A DNA stretch of 42,288 nucleotides from Candidatus Brocadiaceae bacterium. GTDB lineage: Bacteria; Planctomycetota; Brocadiia; SM23-32. The notes beneath the pieces were generated by a model. That model was given only the letters and a program-made list of their open reading frames with translations, did no database searches and was not told the origin of the DNA. Position 1 is the stretch's first letter. Every line of letters starts with the position of its first letter. The stretch covers positions 1-42,288 of the forward strand of contig PUMJ01000061.1 of assembly GCA_003551305.1 (NCBI GenBank). Reading direction: 5' to 3'. Position numbers and translations under genes: made by a program. Shown one piece after another: positions 31,533 to 40,251 of the stretch.

Positions 31533-34097
31533 ATGCGTGACATGCCCCTCGATGCGCGAACGGAAGAGGACCGGCCGGCCCCCCGCCGCAGGCCGCTGGC
31601 GCCGGTGCTGGCGGGGGCGGTGCTGGGCATTGCGGTGGACGGCGCGGCCACCCCGCCGACCTGGTTCTGGTGGGCGGTTGGCGCGGCCGCCGTCGCGGGC
31701 GCGCTCTGGGCACTCCGGGGGCGGAGGGCGCGGTGGGCCTACTCGGTCCTGGTCGTGCTGATGCTCGCGCCTGTGGGGGGCGCCTACCACGCGCTTCGGT
31801 TCCGGGCGCGGCCCGCCCGGCACGTGGAGAACCTGCGCATCGGCGAGGGCGGCCTCTACCGCGTGCGGGGTCGCGTCAGGCACGAGCCGCGGTATCGTCA
31901 CCGGCGCAACCCCTTCCATCCGGAAGCGCCCATGCCGGGGCACTGGCTGCTGAGGGTCGCAATGCAGGAGTTGCGCGGGGAGGGTGAGTGGCAGAGCGCG
32001 GCCGGGGGGCTGACGGTGCTGGTGGACGCTGAGCCACCGCACGTCGGCACGGGGGACGTGGTGGAGTTCGTCTGCCGGCTCTCGACCGGGAGCCCGCCGA
32101 CCAACCCGGGCCAGCGCGACGCCGTGCTGAGCGCGCGCCGCCGGGGCGACGATGCGCTGGCCGTGGTGCGGGACGGCCGGACCTTCCGGCTGCTGCGGCC
32201 GGCCCCCCGCTACAGCCCGACGGCGGCGGTTGGGCGGCTGCGTACCCTCCTGCGGCGGCGCATGGGGGAGCCCCTGCCCGACGATGGGAGGGAGAACGAG
32301 GGGCTGCTGGCCTCGCTGCTGTTCGGTGACCGCGGCGCGCTGAGGCCGCTGGAGCGGGACCTGCTGGCGGAGTCGGGCACGCTCCACTTCCTGGCCATAA
32401 GCGGCCTGCACGTCGGCATCTTCTGCCTGATCGTGGTCGAGGTGCTGCGCTGGACCGGCCTGGCCGTCTGGTGGCGGCATATGGCGGCTATTGCGCTCGT
32501 CTGGGCCTACGTGCTCTTCACCGGCTCACTGACGCCGGCGGTGCGGGCCGGCGGCATGCTCACGTTTCTGCTGGCGGCCCCCCTGTTGCACCGGGGGCAC
32601 GATGCGCTCTCGGCCCTGATGGGCGCGGCGTTGATGACACTCCTGCTGGCGCCGCAGCAGTTGTTCTCGGCGGGCTTTCAGTTGACGTTCGTTGCGGTCT
32701 GGGGGCTGCTGGTTGTCTACCCCCGGCTCCGGGAGGTCGTCTGGCCGTGGCAGGGTTTCCTGGAGCGTGTGCGGGAACCGTCCGAGGTCGGACTGTTGCG
32801 GGACCTCGGGGGCCGCACGCGCAATTATGTCCTGCTGTCCTTCACGGTGTGGCTCGTGACGGCGCCGTTGCTGGCGTGGCATTTCAACCGCGTCAGCTTT
32901 CTCGTTCCGCTGCTGAACCTGGTGCTCTGGCCCCTGGTGGCGCTGCTGCTCGTGCTGGGGTTCATCATTCTGGCGCTGCTGCTTGTGCCGGTGGGGCTCA
33001 TCGTGACGCCGCTGCTGGCCCTTGCGCTCTGGATTGGGGGATACATCCGGGTGTTCCTGCTGGCGGCCCGCCGGCTGCCGGGCTATGGCGTGTACCTGCC
33101 CGCCCCGCCCATGTGGTGGGTCGGCTTGTTCTTCGCCGCGGTCGGAGTGTGGGTCATGCGGCGCCGCGTCTGGCGCGGCCAGCCCGTCTTCATCCTCGTG
33201 GTGCTGGTGCTGGGACTGAGCTACGTCTGGCAGGATGCGGCCGTGCGCATGCGGCGGGAGTTCCGGATGGTGGTGGCGGACGTCGGGCACGGCCAGAGCC
33301 TCGTGCTGGGGCTGCCCGGGGGCGAGACGCTGCTTTTCGACGCCGGCTCCAGCAACCCCCGCGCGGCGGAGCGGGTCGCTTCCATCCTGTGGCAGGACCG
33401 CGTGGAGCGCATCAGCGCCGTGCTGATATCTCACTACCACAGCGACCATTGCGTGTTCCTGCCGCACCTGGCGGAGCGGTTCCGCATCGCGCGCGCCGTC
33501 CTGCCCGGCGTCCCGTCGCCGCCCCCCCTGGGGGAGTCGGTGCATGACCTGCTGAGCGAGCGCCGGGTGCGCGAGCACAAGGTGGCCGAGGGCGCCGTCT
33601 TCGCCGGGGGCGGGCTGGCCTGCCGGGTGCTGCATCCCGACAGGCAGTTTGCGTTCAGCGAGGGCGTGTCCGAGAACGACAGATCCCTGGTCGTGCGGGG
33701 CAGTTACCAAGGGTTCACTTTTCTGCTGCCCGGCGACATCGAGGAGCGGGCGATGGCGCGGCTGGTGCGGGACTACGGCGATGCGCTCCGTTCCGACCTG
33801 CTCATCCTGCCGCACCATGGACAGTACCACGAGGGGCTCGGGGCGTTTCTTGACGCCGTCAGCCCCCGGGCCGCGGTGGCCAGCGACTGTGGAGAGTGCT
33901 TCGGGCCCCGCACGGAGCGGGCGCTCTACGAGCGCGGCATCCCCGTCTGGGTCACCGCCCGCGACGGAGCCGTCATCGTGACGCTGCCGGCGGAGGGGAT
34001 GCGCATCGAGGGCTACGCTTCCGGACGCGCTGAGACCTTTGAGCCGGGCAGTCCGGAAGAGGCGCCCGAATGGACCTACGTGCTATCGGCCGAGTGA
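31533..34097 (+). CDS. comEC: ComEC/Rec2 DNA uptake channel
   Basis: 854 residues. Inner-membrane channel for single-stranded DNA in natural transformation. Order: N-terminal membrane segments, an OB-like outer domain (about 95-215), the competence domain with LAISGLHVGIFCLIVVEVL and many helices, then a C-terminal metallo-beta-lactamase-like domain (about 580-850) with ADVGHGQSLVLGLPGGETLL, FDAGSS and SHYHSDHC, the HxHxDH zinc motif, so the nuclease-like domain is probably active. Full length. The gene follows tadA at 55 bases. The presence suggests competence, but no comEA or pilus gene is in the window. Confidence 0.93.
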   Translation: MRDMPLDARTEEDRPAPRRRPLAPVLAGAVLGIAVDGAATPPTWFWWAVGAAAVAGALWALRGRRARWAYSVLVVLMLAPVGGAYHALRFRARPARHVENLRIGEGGLYRVRGRVRHEPRYRHRRNPFHPEAPMPGHWLLRVAMQELRGEGEWQSAAGGLTVLVDAEPPHVGTGDVVEFVCRLSTGSPPTNPGQRDAVLSARRRGDDALAVVRDGRTFRLLRPAPRYSPTAAVGRLRTLLRRRMGEPLPDDGRENEGLLASLLFGDRGALRPLERDLLAESGTLHFLAISGLHVGIFCLIVVEVLRWTGLAVWWRHMAAIALVWAYVLFTGSLTPAVRAGGMLTFLLAAPLLHRGHDALSALMGAALMTLLLAPQQLFSAGFQLTFVAVWGLLVVYPRLREVVWPWQGFLERVREPSEVGLLRDLGGRTRNYVLLSFTVWLVTAPLLAWHFNRVSFLVPLLNLVLWPLVALLLVLGFIILALLLVPVGLIVTPLLALALWIGGYIRVFLLAARRLPGYGVYLPAPPMWWVGLFFAAVGVWVMRRRVWRGQPVFILVVLVLGLSYVWQDAAVRMRREFRMVVADVGHGQSLVLGLPGGETLLFDAGSSNPRAAERVASILWQDRVERISAVLISHYHSDHCVFLPHLAERFRIARAVLPGVPSPPPLGESVHDLLSERRVREHKVAEGAVFAGGGLACRVLHPDRQFAFSEGVSENDRSLVVRGSYQGFTFLLPGDIEERAMARLVRDYGDALRSDLLILPHHGQYHEGLGAFLDAVSPRAAVASDCGECFGPRTERALYERGIPVWVTARDGAVIVTLPAEGMRIEGYASGRAETFEPGSPEEAPEWTYVLSAE

Positions 34098-34138
34098 GTG
34101 AGGACCGGCGCTTTCCGCTCGCCCCCACGCCGGGGACG

Positions 34139-35644
34139 CTACGCGGAGGACGGCTCAGTTACGCCCGGCGGGTGGGCCTGCAGCCAGCGCTCGCGGACCT
34201 CGCCCGCCGTGAAGAACGAGCCCGTCACGCAGATGACGTCCTCGGGCTTTGCCACCGCCAGGGTCGACTCGAGGGCCTGGCGGGAATCGGCCACCACCTG
34301 CAGCCCTTCGGGCGGCTCCACCCCGATGGCGCGGGCCGCCCGCTCCACCTGGGCGACCTCCATGGCGCGGGGGCTCTGCGCTTGCGTCAGGGTGATGGAG
34401 AGGCAACGACGGCGCAGCCGGTGCAGCATCCCGCGCACCTTCTTGTCCGCCGAACAGCCGAACACCGCCCTCAGGGGGCGCCCCGGGAAGTGAGTCTCGA
34501 TGGCCCGCAGCAGGGCCTCCATGGACTCGACCGTGTGGGCCACGTCGAGGATGACGGCCGGCGAGCGCTGCAGCACCTCCATGCGGGCTTGCACCTGGTA
34601 GCCGGCGATGGCAGGGGCCACGCGCTCCGGCTTCAACGGCTGCCCCACGCGCTGTGCGGCGAGTTCTACGGCGGCCACGGCCGCCGCCAGATTGTCCAGT
34701 TGGTGCCGCCCGAGCAGGGGGGTGAAAACGTCCTCGTAGGTGTTGTCCGGCGTCTTGAGGCTGAAGCGCCAACCTACCGGGGCGTCCGGCCGCCGCGAGG
34801 GGCTGGCCAGGGGGCGCGCGTCATGCACCGTCACGTCCCGGCCGACCAGGCGGTAAGGGCAGCGGCGGGCCTCGGCGGCATCCTGCAGCGCCCTCAGTGC
34901 ATCCGCGTACTGCTGCACACTGATGACGACCGGCACCCCGTCCTTGAAGATGCCGGCCTTCTCCATCGCTATCTCCTCGGCTGTGTCCCCCAGTTTATCG
35001 GTGTGTTCGAAGCCGATGTTCGTCACCACGCAGCAGTCGGGCATAACGACGTTGGTCGAGTCCAGCCGTCCCCCCAGGCCCACCTCGACGACGGCCCACT
35101 CGGCGCCGCAGTCGGCGAAGTGGTGCAGGCCGAGGCCCGTCAGGAGTTCGAAGTAAGTGGGCGCGCGGACCGTCGTCGCGGCCTCCTCCTCGCGCTTACG
35201 CTGCACGTGCGGCGCCATGGCGCGGACGCCTTCCAGGAACTGCTGCGGGTTGATCATCCGCCCGTCCACGCGGATTCGCTCCCGGTGGGTGACCAGGTGG
35301 GGAGAGGTGAGCAGGCCCGTCCGCCGGCCCATGGCCGTCAGTATGTGGGCGGCCGCCCCGGCCGTGGTGCCCTTGCCCTTCGAGCCGGCCACGTGGATGA
35401 TGCTGTAGCGCCTGTCCGGCTGCTGCAGGGCGGCCAGCAGTTCGCGGGTGCGCGCCAGGTTCAGGTTGCGGCGGTTGTAGTTCCACTGCCGCAGCTTCTC
35501 GTAGTCCAGGGCCAGCTCGAGGAAGCCAACGGCGTCCTCGTAGGTCGTCAGTTCGGGCGCGGGGTGGGACACAGGCGTCTCCGGGATTTGACACGAGGCA
35601 GGGGGGTTCATACACTGGGCGGCCGGCTCTTCAGCCCGGTTCAT
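34139..35644 (-). CDS. folC: Folylpolyglutamate synthase / dihydrofolate synthase
   Basis: 501 residues from ATG 35644. Adds glutamate to folates, and in the bifunctional form joins glutamate to dihydropteroate. The P-loop is HVAGSKGKGTTAGAAAHIL, followed by GLLTSPHLVTHRERIRVDG, APTYFELLTGLGLHHFAD, VGLGGRLDSTNVV, the FEHTDKLGDTAEEIAMEKAG motif and, near the C-terminus, AVILDVAHTVESMEALL where DVAH replaces the usual DGAHN. Starts at 35665 (with GGAGGG behind it) and 35611 are also possible; the first ~30 residues are not conserved. Divergent from the aldolase-like gene with only 57 bases between. Dual activity cannot be told from sequence. Confidence 0.9.
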   Translation of the reverse strand: MNRAEEPAAQCMNPPASCQIPETPVSHPAPELTTYEDAVGFLELALDYEKLRQWNYNRRNLNLARTRELLAALQQPDRRYSIIHVAGSKGKGTTAGAAAHILTAMGRRTGLLTSPHLVTHRERIRVDGRMINPQQFLEGVRAMAPHVQRKREEEAATTVRAPTYFELLTGLGLHHFADCGAEWAVVEVGLGGRLDSTNVVMPDCCVVTNIGFEHTDKLGDTAEEIAMEKAGIFKDGVPVVISVQQYADALRALQDAAEARRCPYRLVGRDVTVHDARPLASPSRRPDAPVGWRFSLKTPDNTYEDVFTPLLGRHQLDNLAAAVAAVELAAQRVGQPLKPERVAPAIAGYQVQARMEVLQRSPAVILDVAHTVESMEALLRAIETHFPGRPLRAVFGCSADKKVRGMLHRLRRRCLSITLTQAQSPRAMEVAQVERAARAIGVEPPEGLQVVADSRQALESTLAVAKPEDVICVTGSFFTAGEVRERWLQAHPPGVTEPSSA

Positions 35645-35701
35645 GGTTAGTTTCGCACCCTCCATTCGCCAAGTCAAACGTCCGCCGGCAGGGGGAGCAT
35701 C

Positions 35702-36757
35702 ATGCCTTTGGTCACCGACGTCCGCGCCAGCCGAGAACTGCTCGACACCCTCCGCACCAGCCAGGTGGCGATGCCCTGTTTCTGCACGGAGAACGCCTGG
35801 ACCACCGAGGCGATACTGGAGGCCACGGTCGCGGCCGGGCGACGGTTCGGCATCCCCGACCCCCCGGTCTCGGTCTCGTTCTGCGGCAGCTACCACGCCC
35901 GCCGCCATCTTTCCAACTACCTCTGCTGCGGCGACCCCGGGCTCGGCTTCGCCCGCCTGATGGGCGACCTGAGGGCGCTGCTCGACCCAGACGGCCCCTA
36001 CGCCGGCTGCCGCGTCTTCCCCATGCTCGACCACGGCCAGCCGGAGGGCGACCGGTGGCTGCTTGAAGGCAGGCTGGACGAGGTCGCCATGGTCATGTTT
36101 GACGCCAGCCACTGGCCCCTGGAGGAGAACATCCGGCGCACCGCCCGCTACGTCGAGCGTTACGCCGACAGGGTGGTCGTCGAGGGCGCCGTCGCCGAAC
36201 TGAAAGAAGCCCGCGAGGCGGGCGAGGCGTTTGCCATGACCACCCCCGAGCAGGCCGAACGCTTCCTGAGCGAGACGGGCTGCGACCTGATAGTGCCCAA
36301 CGTCGGCACCGAGCACCGCGCCGCAGAGGCCGGCCAGGCCCGCTACAGCGCCGAGCAGGCCCGCCGCATCACCGAGGCCGTCGGCCCCAACCTCGTCCTG
36401 CACGGCACCAGTTGCATGGGCGAGGCGGACCTGAGCGGCGTCCCCCGCGACGGCTTCGTCAAGGTCAATGTCTGGACCATCATCGAGACCACCGGCGCCT
36501 GCAAGACCGTCGAGTTCGTGCTCAACAACGCGGGCAATCTCATCGAGCGCCACGAGATGGAGGCGCTGGTCGAGCAGGGGCTGCTGGGGGCGAAGATGCT
36601 GGAGCCGGAGCACGTCCGGCAGGCGTTCGACGGCCACGTCGGCCCGGACCTGGACCGCTTCCCCCTGACGAATCTGCACCACGCCTGGGTGGAGGGAGTC
36701 GCCGGGGTGCTGGAGCGCTACTTCATCATGTTCGGCTACGAGCGCCTGGGCGGGTGA
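35702..36757 (+). CDS. Class II aldolase-like protein (fructose/tagatose bisphosphate aldolase family)
   Basis: 351 residues, ATG 35702 with GGGGGAG upstream. The zinc-binding pattern of class II aldolases is visible: the Asp-His pair in VFPMLDHG, His in LIVPNVGTEHR and His in LVLHGTSCMG, followed by VKVNVWT. MFDASHWPLEENIRRT equals the usual IDGSHxPxxENI part. The N-terminus (PCFCTENAWTTEAILEATVA) fits the aldolase start but carries extra residues and many Cys before the Asp-His pair, so the substrate may be unusual. The KbaY/GatY-type would cleave tagatose or fructose bisphosphate in the cytoplasm. Whether it is glycolytic is not clear; the gene is divergent from folC. Confidence 0.75.
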   Translation: MPLVTDVRASRELLDTLRTSQVAMPCFCTENAWTTEAILEATVAAGRRFGIPDPPVSVSFCGSYHARRHLSNYLCCGDPGLGFARLMGDLRALLDPDGPYAGCRVFPMLDHGQPEGDRWLLEGRLDEVAMVMFDASHWPLEENIRRTARYVERYADRVVVEGAVAELKEAREAGEAFAMTTPEQAERFLSETGCDLIVPNVGTEHRAAEAGQARYSAEQARRITEAVGPNLVLHGTSCMGEADLSGVPRDGFVKVNVWTIIETTGACKTVEFVLNNAGNLIERHEMEALVEQGLLGAKMLEPEHVRQAFDGHVGPDLDRFPLTNLHHAWVEGVAGVLERYFIMFGYERLGG

Positions 36758-36830
36758 GAAAGCGCGGCCAGAGGAGCCATGCCGCCGCGGCCGGCACCGC
36801 GCAGCCTCCGGCGGATCGCCGGAAGCGCCG

Positions 36831-37661
36831 TCAGGCGGCCTGCTTGCGCTCGCCGGCCGCCGTCAGGGTGGCCGTCTTCTTGCCGCCGCCGCTGCCCGAG
36901 CCCCGGTTGACCACCAGCTCGTAGAGCCGCGTGGCGATGCCCACCGCGATGGCCGCCAGCATCCCGTAAACCATCATGACGAAGGCGGCGGCCGAGACGC
37001 TGACCACGAACTCGATGGTGTTGCCGAACCAGGCGGCCACCACGCTCTCGCCGCCGGGGCCGCGCTGCACGGCGACGGTCGAGACCAGGGCCAGCACCAC
37101 GGCCAGCAGGCCCGCTCCCAGGACGGCCTCCTTGATGCGCTCCAGCGGGACGCACCCGCCCAGCGCCATGCTGAAAAGCAGCGCCAGCAGGATGTAGAGA
37201 CGCGAGGAGGTCCAGTCCACCTGGCTGCCCTGCCGCACGACGCGGGTCAGCAGGGCGCCGGTCCCCTGCAGGAACCCCTGCAGGCCGCCGCTGTCCAGGG
37301 CCGCCAGCGAAGGCGGAGTGTAGTCGAACTCAAGCGGCGCCCCGAAAGCGGTGTTGAGGGCCATGACGGCCAGCGCCCCGCCGAACAACGGCGCCAGAGG
37401 CACCAGCACCCGGGCCACCCCGGCCGTGCCGTCCGCCTTGAAGTCAACGTCCCGCCACGTCAGCTCGTAGATGCGCACCCGCGTCACCGTGCCGCCGCAC
37501 AGCAGGGCCACCAGCGTCATGGTGAACTTGCGCATAACCATGCCGGGCGCGGCCAGCAACTGGACGGGCCGGTGCGTCAAAGGACCCCTCATCACGTAGT
37601 GCATCACCCCGCCCAGCAGCAGGCACAGGCACAGCCACATGAACAGCGCCACGTAATCCAT
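36831..37661 (-). CDS. Polytopic membrane protein of unknown function
   Basis: 276 residues from ATG 37661 with GGGAGGG before it; the longer frame to 37970 is noise. About six hydrophobic segments: DYVALFMWLCLCLLLGGVMH, a short charged loop, MTLVALLCGGTVTRV, VLVPLAPLFGGALAVMALNT, LYILLALLFSMALGGCVPLE, LGAGLLAVVLALVSTVAV and FVVSVSAAAFVMMVYGMLAA. A charged, Gly/Lys-rich tail ends it. No family motif (such as HExxH) was recognised. It is convergent with the aldolase-like gene and has no obvious operon partners. Confidence 0.6.
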   Translation of the reverse strand: MDYVALFMWLCLCLLLGGVMHYVMRGPLTHRPVQLLAAPGMVMRKFTMTLVALLCGGTVTRVRIYELTWRDVDFKADGTAGVARVLVPLAPLFGGALAVMALNTAFGAPLEFDYTPPSLAALDSGGLQGFLQGTGALLTRVVRQGSQVDWTSSRLYILLALLFSMALGGCVPLERIKEAVLGAGLLAVVLALVSTVAVQRGPGGESVVAAWFGNTIEFVVSVSAAAFVMMVYGMLAAIAVGIATRLYELVVNRGSGSGGGKKTATLTAAGERKQAA

Positions 37662-37923
37662 GGTGTCCCTCCCGGTCGGGCCACACGCGGGCCCACTTTC
37701 CCTTGGCCTTGATTCTGCCGGAAAAGCAGGGGCAAAAGCAATCATTGCGCCGCCAGGCACCCTCAGGCGCGCCGAGAGGCCCCCTCGACGGCATCCGGAG
37801 CGCGGAAAACGACGAAGGCAGTTGCTCGTTGCTGGTTGCGTGTTGCCCGTAAAGGGCGACGGCGGACGCCGCCCCGGCGGGAAGGCCAATAGCGGGTAGT
37901 GCGGCAAAGGCGGCCGAGCATCA

Positions 37924-38046
37924 TAAAGCGCCCCGTGCAGAGACAGAGGCGCCCCAACGGGGCGCTCCATGACAGCCCGGGGCGCAGCCCTGGGTCTCCG
38001 GGCGCCCCCCGAAACCCGCGCCCTGAAGGGGCGCTACAGGGAACGC
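37924..38046. repeat. GC-rich interspersed repeat, copy 2
   Basis: Reads GCGCCCCAACGGGGCGC, CAGCCCGGGGCGCAGCCCTG, CCGGGCGCCCCCCGAAACCC and CGCGCCCTGAAGGGGCGC: a chain of short palindromes. The last three parts also occur in the same order in the 9127-9212 copy. It is not coding. Confidence 0.6.
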
Positions 38047-38177
38047 GATGCCGCTCTTGCAAGGGGGCCGTTCGTGCATGTCGGACAACTCAACACCGTC
38101 CGGGCCGCGTCCCCTGAAGTGCGGTAGATGGCGCGCTCGCGGAGCGCGGCACCGCTCCTGCGTCCTGCCCGCTTGCG

Positions 38178-38219
38178 CCTGCCTGTGCGTTGCCTGTCTG
38201 CGTGCTCCGCACAGGCAGG
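38178..38219. terminator. Perfect 12-base-arm hairpin downstream of the repeat region
   Basis: CCTGCCTGTGCG (38178-38189) pairs with CGCACAGGCAGG (38208-38219) across an 18-base loop. It could end minus-strand transcripts from the LRR gene, whose stop is about 150 bases away. No T-run follows, so its action is uncertain. Confidence 0.35.
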
Positions 38220-38313
38220 GACCCAGACAGGGCAGGCGGCGGGGCTTGCCCTGCGTTGCTTCTCGGACCCGTATGTGTCTGCGATCCACCACTCGCCGGT
38301 CACGGCTCCTCCC

Positions 38314-38428
38314 CTCAGAGTGGATCGGCTCGTGTCCGTCACCCTCGGGCCGCCTCTTCCTGCACTCAGCGCCAGATGCTTAGCTCGGGCAGGGCTTCTT
38401 TCAACGCCTCCACCCCCGCGTCGGTGAC
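38314..38428. repeat. 115-base direct repeat, copy A
   Basis: Aligned without gaps to 39630-39744 (offset 1316) with about nine mismatches; the final 50 bases are identical. It covers the 3' flank and last 60-odd bases of the LRR gene. Confidence 0.85.
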
Positions 38429-39613
38429 AGAGCGCGGGAGGCCAAGCCCCCGCAGGTTGTGCAGCCCGCGCAGATGCTGAAGGCCCGCGTCGGTGACCTG
38501 GGTGCGGAGAAGAGAAAGCTCCCGCAGGTTGTGCAGCTCCGACAGGTGCTCAAGGCCCGCGTCGGTGACCTGGGTGCCGTGAAGATAAAGCCGCTGCAGG
38601 TTGTCCAGCCCGCGCAGGTGCTCAAGCCCCGCGTCGGTGACTTGAGTGCGCGAAAGCCAAAGCTCCCGCAGGTTGTGCAGCCCCGACAGGTGCTGAAGGC
38701 CCGCGTCGGTGACCTGGGTGCCGTGAAGATAAAGCCACTCCAGGTTGTCCAGCCCGCGCAGGTGCTCAAGCCCCGCGTCGGTGACCTGGGTGCCGCGGAG
38801 ATGAAGCCACCGCAGGTTGTGCAGCCCGCTCAGGTGCTCAAGCCCCGCGTCGGTGACCTCAGTGTTACTGAGATAGAGCACCCGCAGGTTGTGCCGCCCC
38901 GAAAGGTGCTCCATGCCCGCGTCGGTGACTTGAGTGTCAATGAGGCCAAGCATCCGCAGGTTGTGCAGCCCCGACAGGTGCTCAAGGCCCGCGTCGGTGA
39001 CCCGGGTGACGTCGAGATCAAGCTCCCGCAGGTTGTGCAGCCCCGACAGGTGCTCAAGGCCCGCGTCGGTGACTTGAGTGCGCCAAAGCCCAAGCTCCCG
39101 CAGGTTGTGCAGCCCCGACAGGTGCTCAAGGCCCGCGTCGGTGACCTGGGTGCGATCGAGAACAAGCATTCGCAGGTTGTGCAGCCCGCGCAGGTGCCGA
39201 AGGTCCTCATCAGTGGCACCGTCCATTATGAGACCCGGGATGTCCTGGCGGCGCACCTCCTCCGCCACGGCCTCCCAGCTCGGCTCTCCGTCGGACTCGA
39301 CGCACCAGTAGCTGCACTCGGGAATCCGGAGCGGCTCATCGGCCGGCGTGCTGCCGATGTCGAACATCTCCCAATGCATTGTCTCCCAGTCAACGCTCAC
39401 GGCCCGCACTGTGAGGGGCAGTTCGGAGTTGAACGTCAGCGGCCCGACCAGTTCTTCCTCTTCCGCGGGCTTCTCGGCTGCCTTCTCCCGTGCAGGCGCC
39501 TGCTGCCGAACGGGTTGCCGGTCGGCATCACAACCCGCCACGCCGACGAGCAGAAGCAGTGTTGTAGCCAGGGCCAGGCCCGCCACAACCGTCATACTCG
39601 GTTTGCCCATCAT
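38366..39613 (-). CDS. Leucine-rich-repeat lipoprotein
   Basis: 415 residues from ATG 39613 (or the next ATG, 39610) after AAAGGAGAAGG. The signal peptide ends in LLLLVGVAGC, a lipobox, so the protein is probably lipid-anchored. A linker rich in Glu/Ala and a ~90-residue domain (FNSELPLTVRAVSVDWETMH, CSYWCVESDGEPSWEAVAEE) precede the LRR array: ten near-identical 24-residue units of the form VTDAGLEHLSGLHNLRELGL plus caps. Such repeats are common in Planctomycetota and make curved binding surfaces; the ligand is unknown. The DNA repeats are 72 bases with high identity, so the array can change length. The last 26 residues recur in the next gene. Confidence 0.85.
   Translation of the reverse strand: MMGKPSMTVVAGLALATTLLLLVGVAGCDADRQPVRQQAPAREKAAEKPAEEEELVGPLTFNSELPLTVRAVSVDWETMHWEMFDIGSTPADEPLRIPECSYWCVESDGEPSWEAVAEEVRRQDIPGLIMDGATDEDLRHLRGLHNLRMLVLDRTQVTDAGLEHLSGLHNLRELGLWRTQVTDAGLEHLSGLHNLRELDLDVTRVTDAGLEHLSGLHNLRMLGLIDTQVTDAGMEHLSGRHNLRVLYLSNTEVTDAGLEHLSGLHNLRWLHLRGTQVTDAGLEHLRGLDNLEWLYLHGTQVTDAGLQHLSGLHNLRELWLSRTQVTDAGLEHLRGLDNLQRLYLHGTQVTDAGLEHLSELHNLRELSLLRTQVTDAGLQHLRGLHNLRGLGLPRSVTDAGVEALKEALPELSIWR
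38419..39210. repeat. Array of 72-base coding repeats (LRR units)
   Basis: The string GCGTCGGTGAC occurs at regular 72-base steps from about 38488 to 39136, with one step of 69 bases at the low end (38419). There are eleven positions; the units differ at few bases, mainly in the last six residues of each repeat. Confidence 0.85.
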
Positions 39614-39629
39614 AGGTCCTTCTCCTTTC

Positions 39630-39744
39630 CTCAGAGTGCATAGGCTCATGTCCGTCATCCTCAGGCCGCCTCTTCCTCCACTCAGTGCCTGAGGCTTAGC
39701 TCGGGCAGGGCTTCTTTCAACGCCTCCACCCCCGCGTCGGTGAC
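39630..39744. repeat. 115-base direct repeat, copy B
   Basis: Second copy of the 38314-38428 segment, covering the 3' end and 3' flank of the next gene and sitting in the 68-base gap to the LRR gene's start. Confidence 0.85.
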
Positions 39745-40164
39745 CTGGGTGTCAATGAGGCCAAACGCCCGCCGGGACGCCCGCATGAAAAACAGAGCCG
39801 AGTTTTCCTCCGGCTCGATGCCCTGCGCGCGGTCCCAGATCACTGCCCGCTCGACGAGCAGTCCCTTCTCTCGCAACTCCTCCAGCCGCGTCTCGTACCT
39901 GCGCTCCCAATGCTCGAGGTCCCAACCCAACGCCCTGAGGAGAGCCCTCAGGGCGCCGATCATCTCTCGCTCGTCCAGGTCCCCGGGGTTGCGTGCATTG
40001 CCGGAGTCCAGACGCTCTGCGGGATTCGAGGCCGGCTCCTGCGGCCCGTTACCCTCCACACTGCGCACTGCCTGGCCTCCAGCAGCCCCTGCCAGCAGAC
40101 CCGCGAGGGCTATGACCACGACGCAGGTCTTCACAGTGGCGTTGCACCGCCGCACCCTATCCAT
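39682..40164 (-). CDS. Secreted protein ending in a borrowed LRR tail
   Basis: 160 residues from ATG 40164 with GGGAGGAT upstream. Signal peptide VKTCVVVIALAGLLAGAAGG. The middle is helical with a coiled stretch (EHWERRYETRLEELREKGLL) and no recognised domain. The last 26 residues (FGLIDTQVTDAGVEALKEAL...) match the last LRR unit and cap of the next gene, with the join inside an LRR; the DNA copy is near-identical there. It appears to be an older gene fused to an LRR tail, or a collapsed LRR paralogue. Function unknown. Confidence 0.65.
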   Translation of the reverse strand: MDRVRRCNATVKTCVVVIALAGLLAGAAGGQAVRSVEGNGPQEPASNPAERLDSGNARNPGDLDEREMIGALRALLRALGWDLEHWERRYETRLEELREKGLLVERAVIWDRAQGIEPEENSALFFMRASRRAFGLIDTQVTDAGVEALKEALPELSLRH

Positions 40165-40251
40165 TGCATCCTCCCGGCTTCGTCGCAGTCGTAGTATACC
40201 GCACCCTCGCCCTGCACGGGCGGGCGTGTTCTGCGCAAGCGGGCCTTGTCG

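Larger units (their letters stand above)
37662..38365. other. 700-base non-coding region with interspersed repeats and a hairpin
   Basis: No gene seen in either strand. It holds a GTTGCTCGTTGCTGGTTGCG motif at about 37821, the GC-rich repeat at 37924-38046, and a hairpin with 12-base arms (38178-38189 and 38208-38219). The right end belongs to the 115-base duplication. Confidence 0.55.

Noticed and set aside
34139-36682. An 847-codon minus-strand frame that could make folC very long
   Set aside because: Only the part from 35644 downward shows FolC motifs; the upstream part is antisense to the aldolase-like gene, which has its own ribosome site and zinc motifs.
38419-39210. CRISPR-like array
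   Set aside because: Regular 72-base spacing comes from LRR codons; the whole length is coding and there are no spacers.
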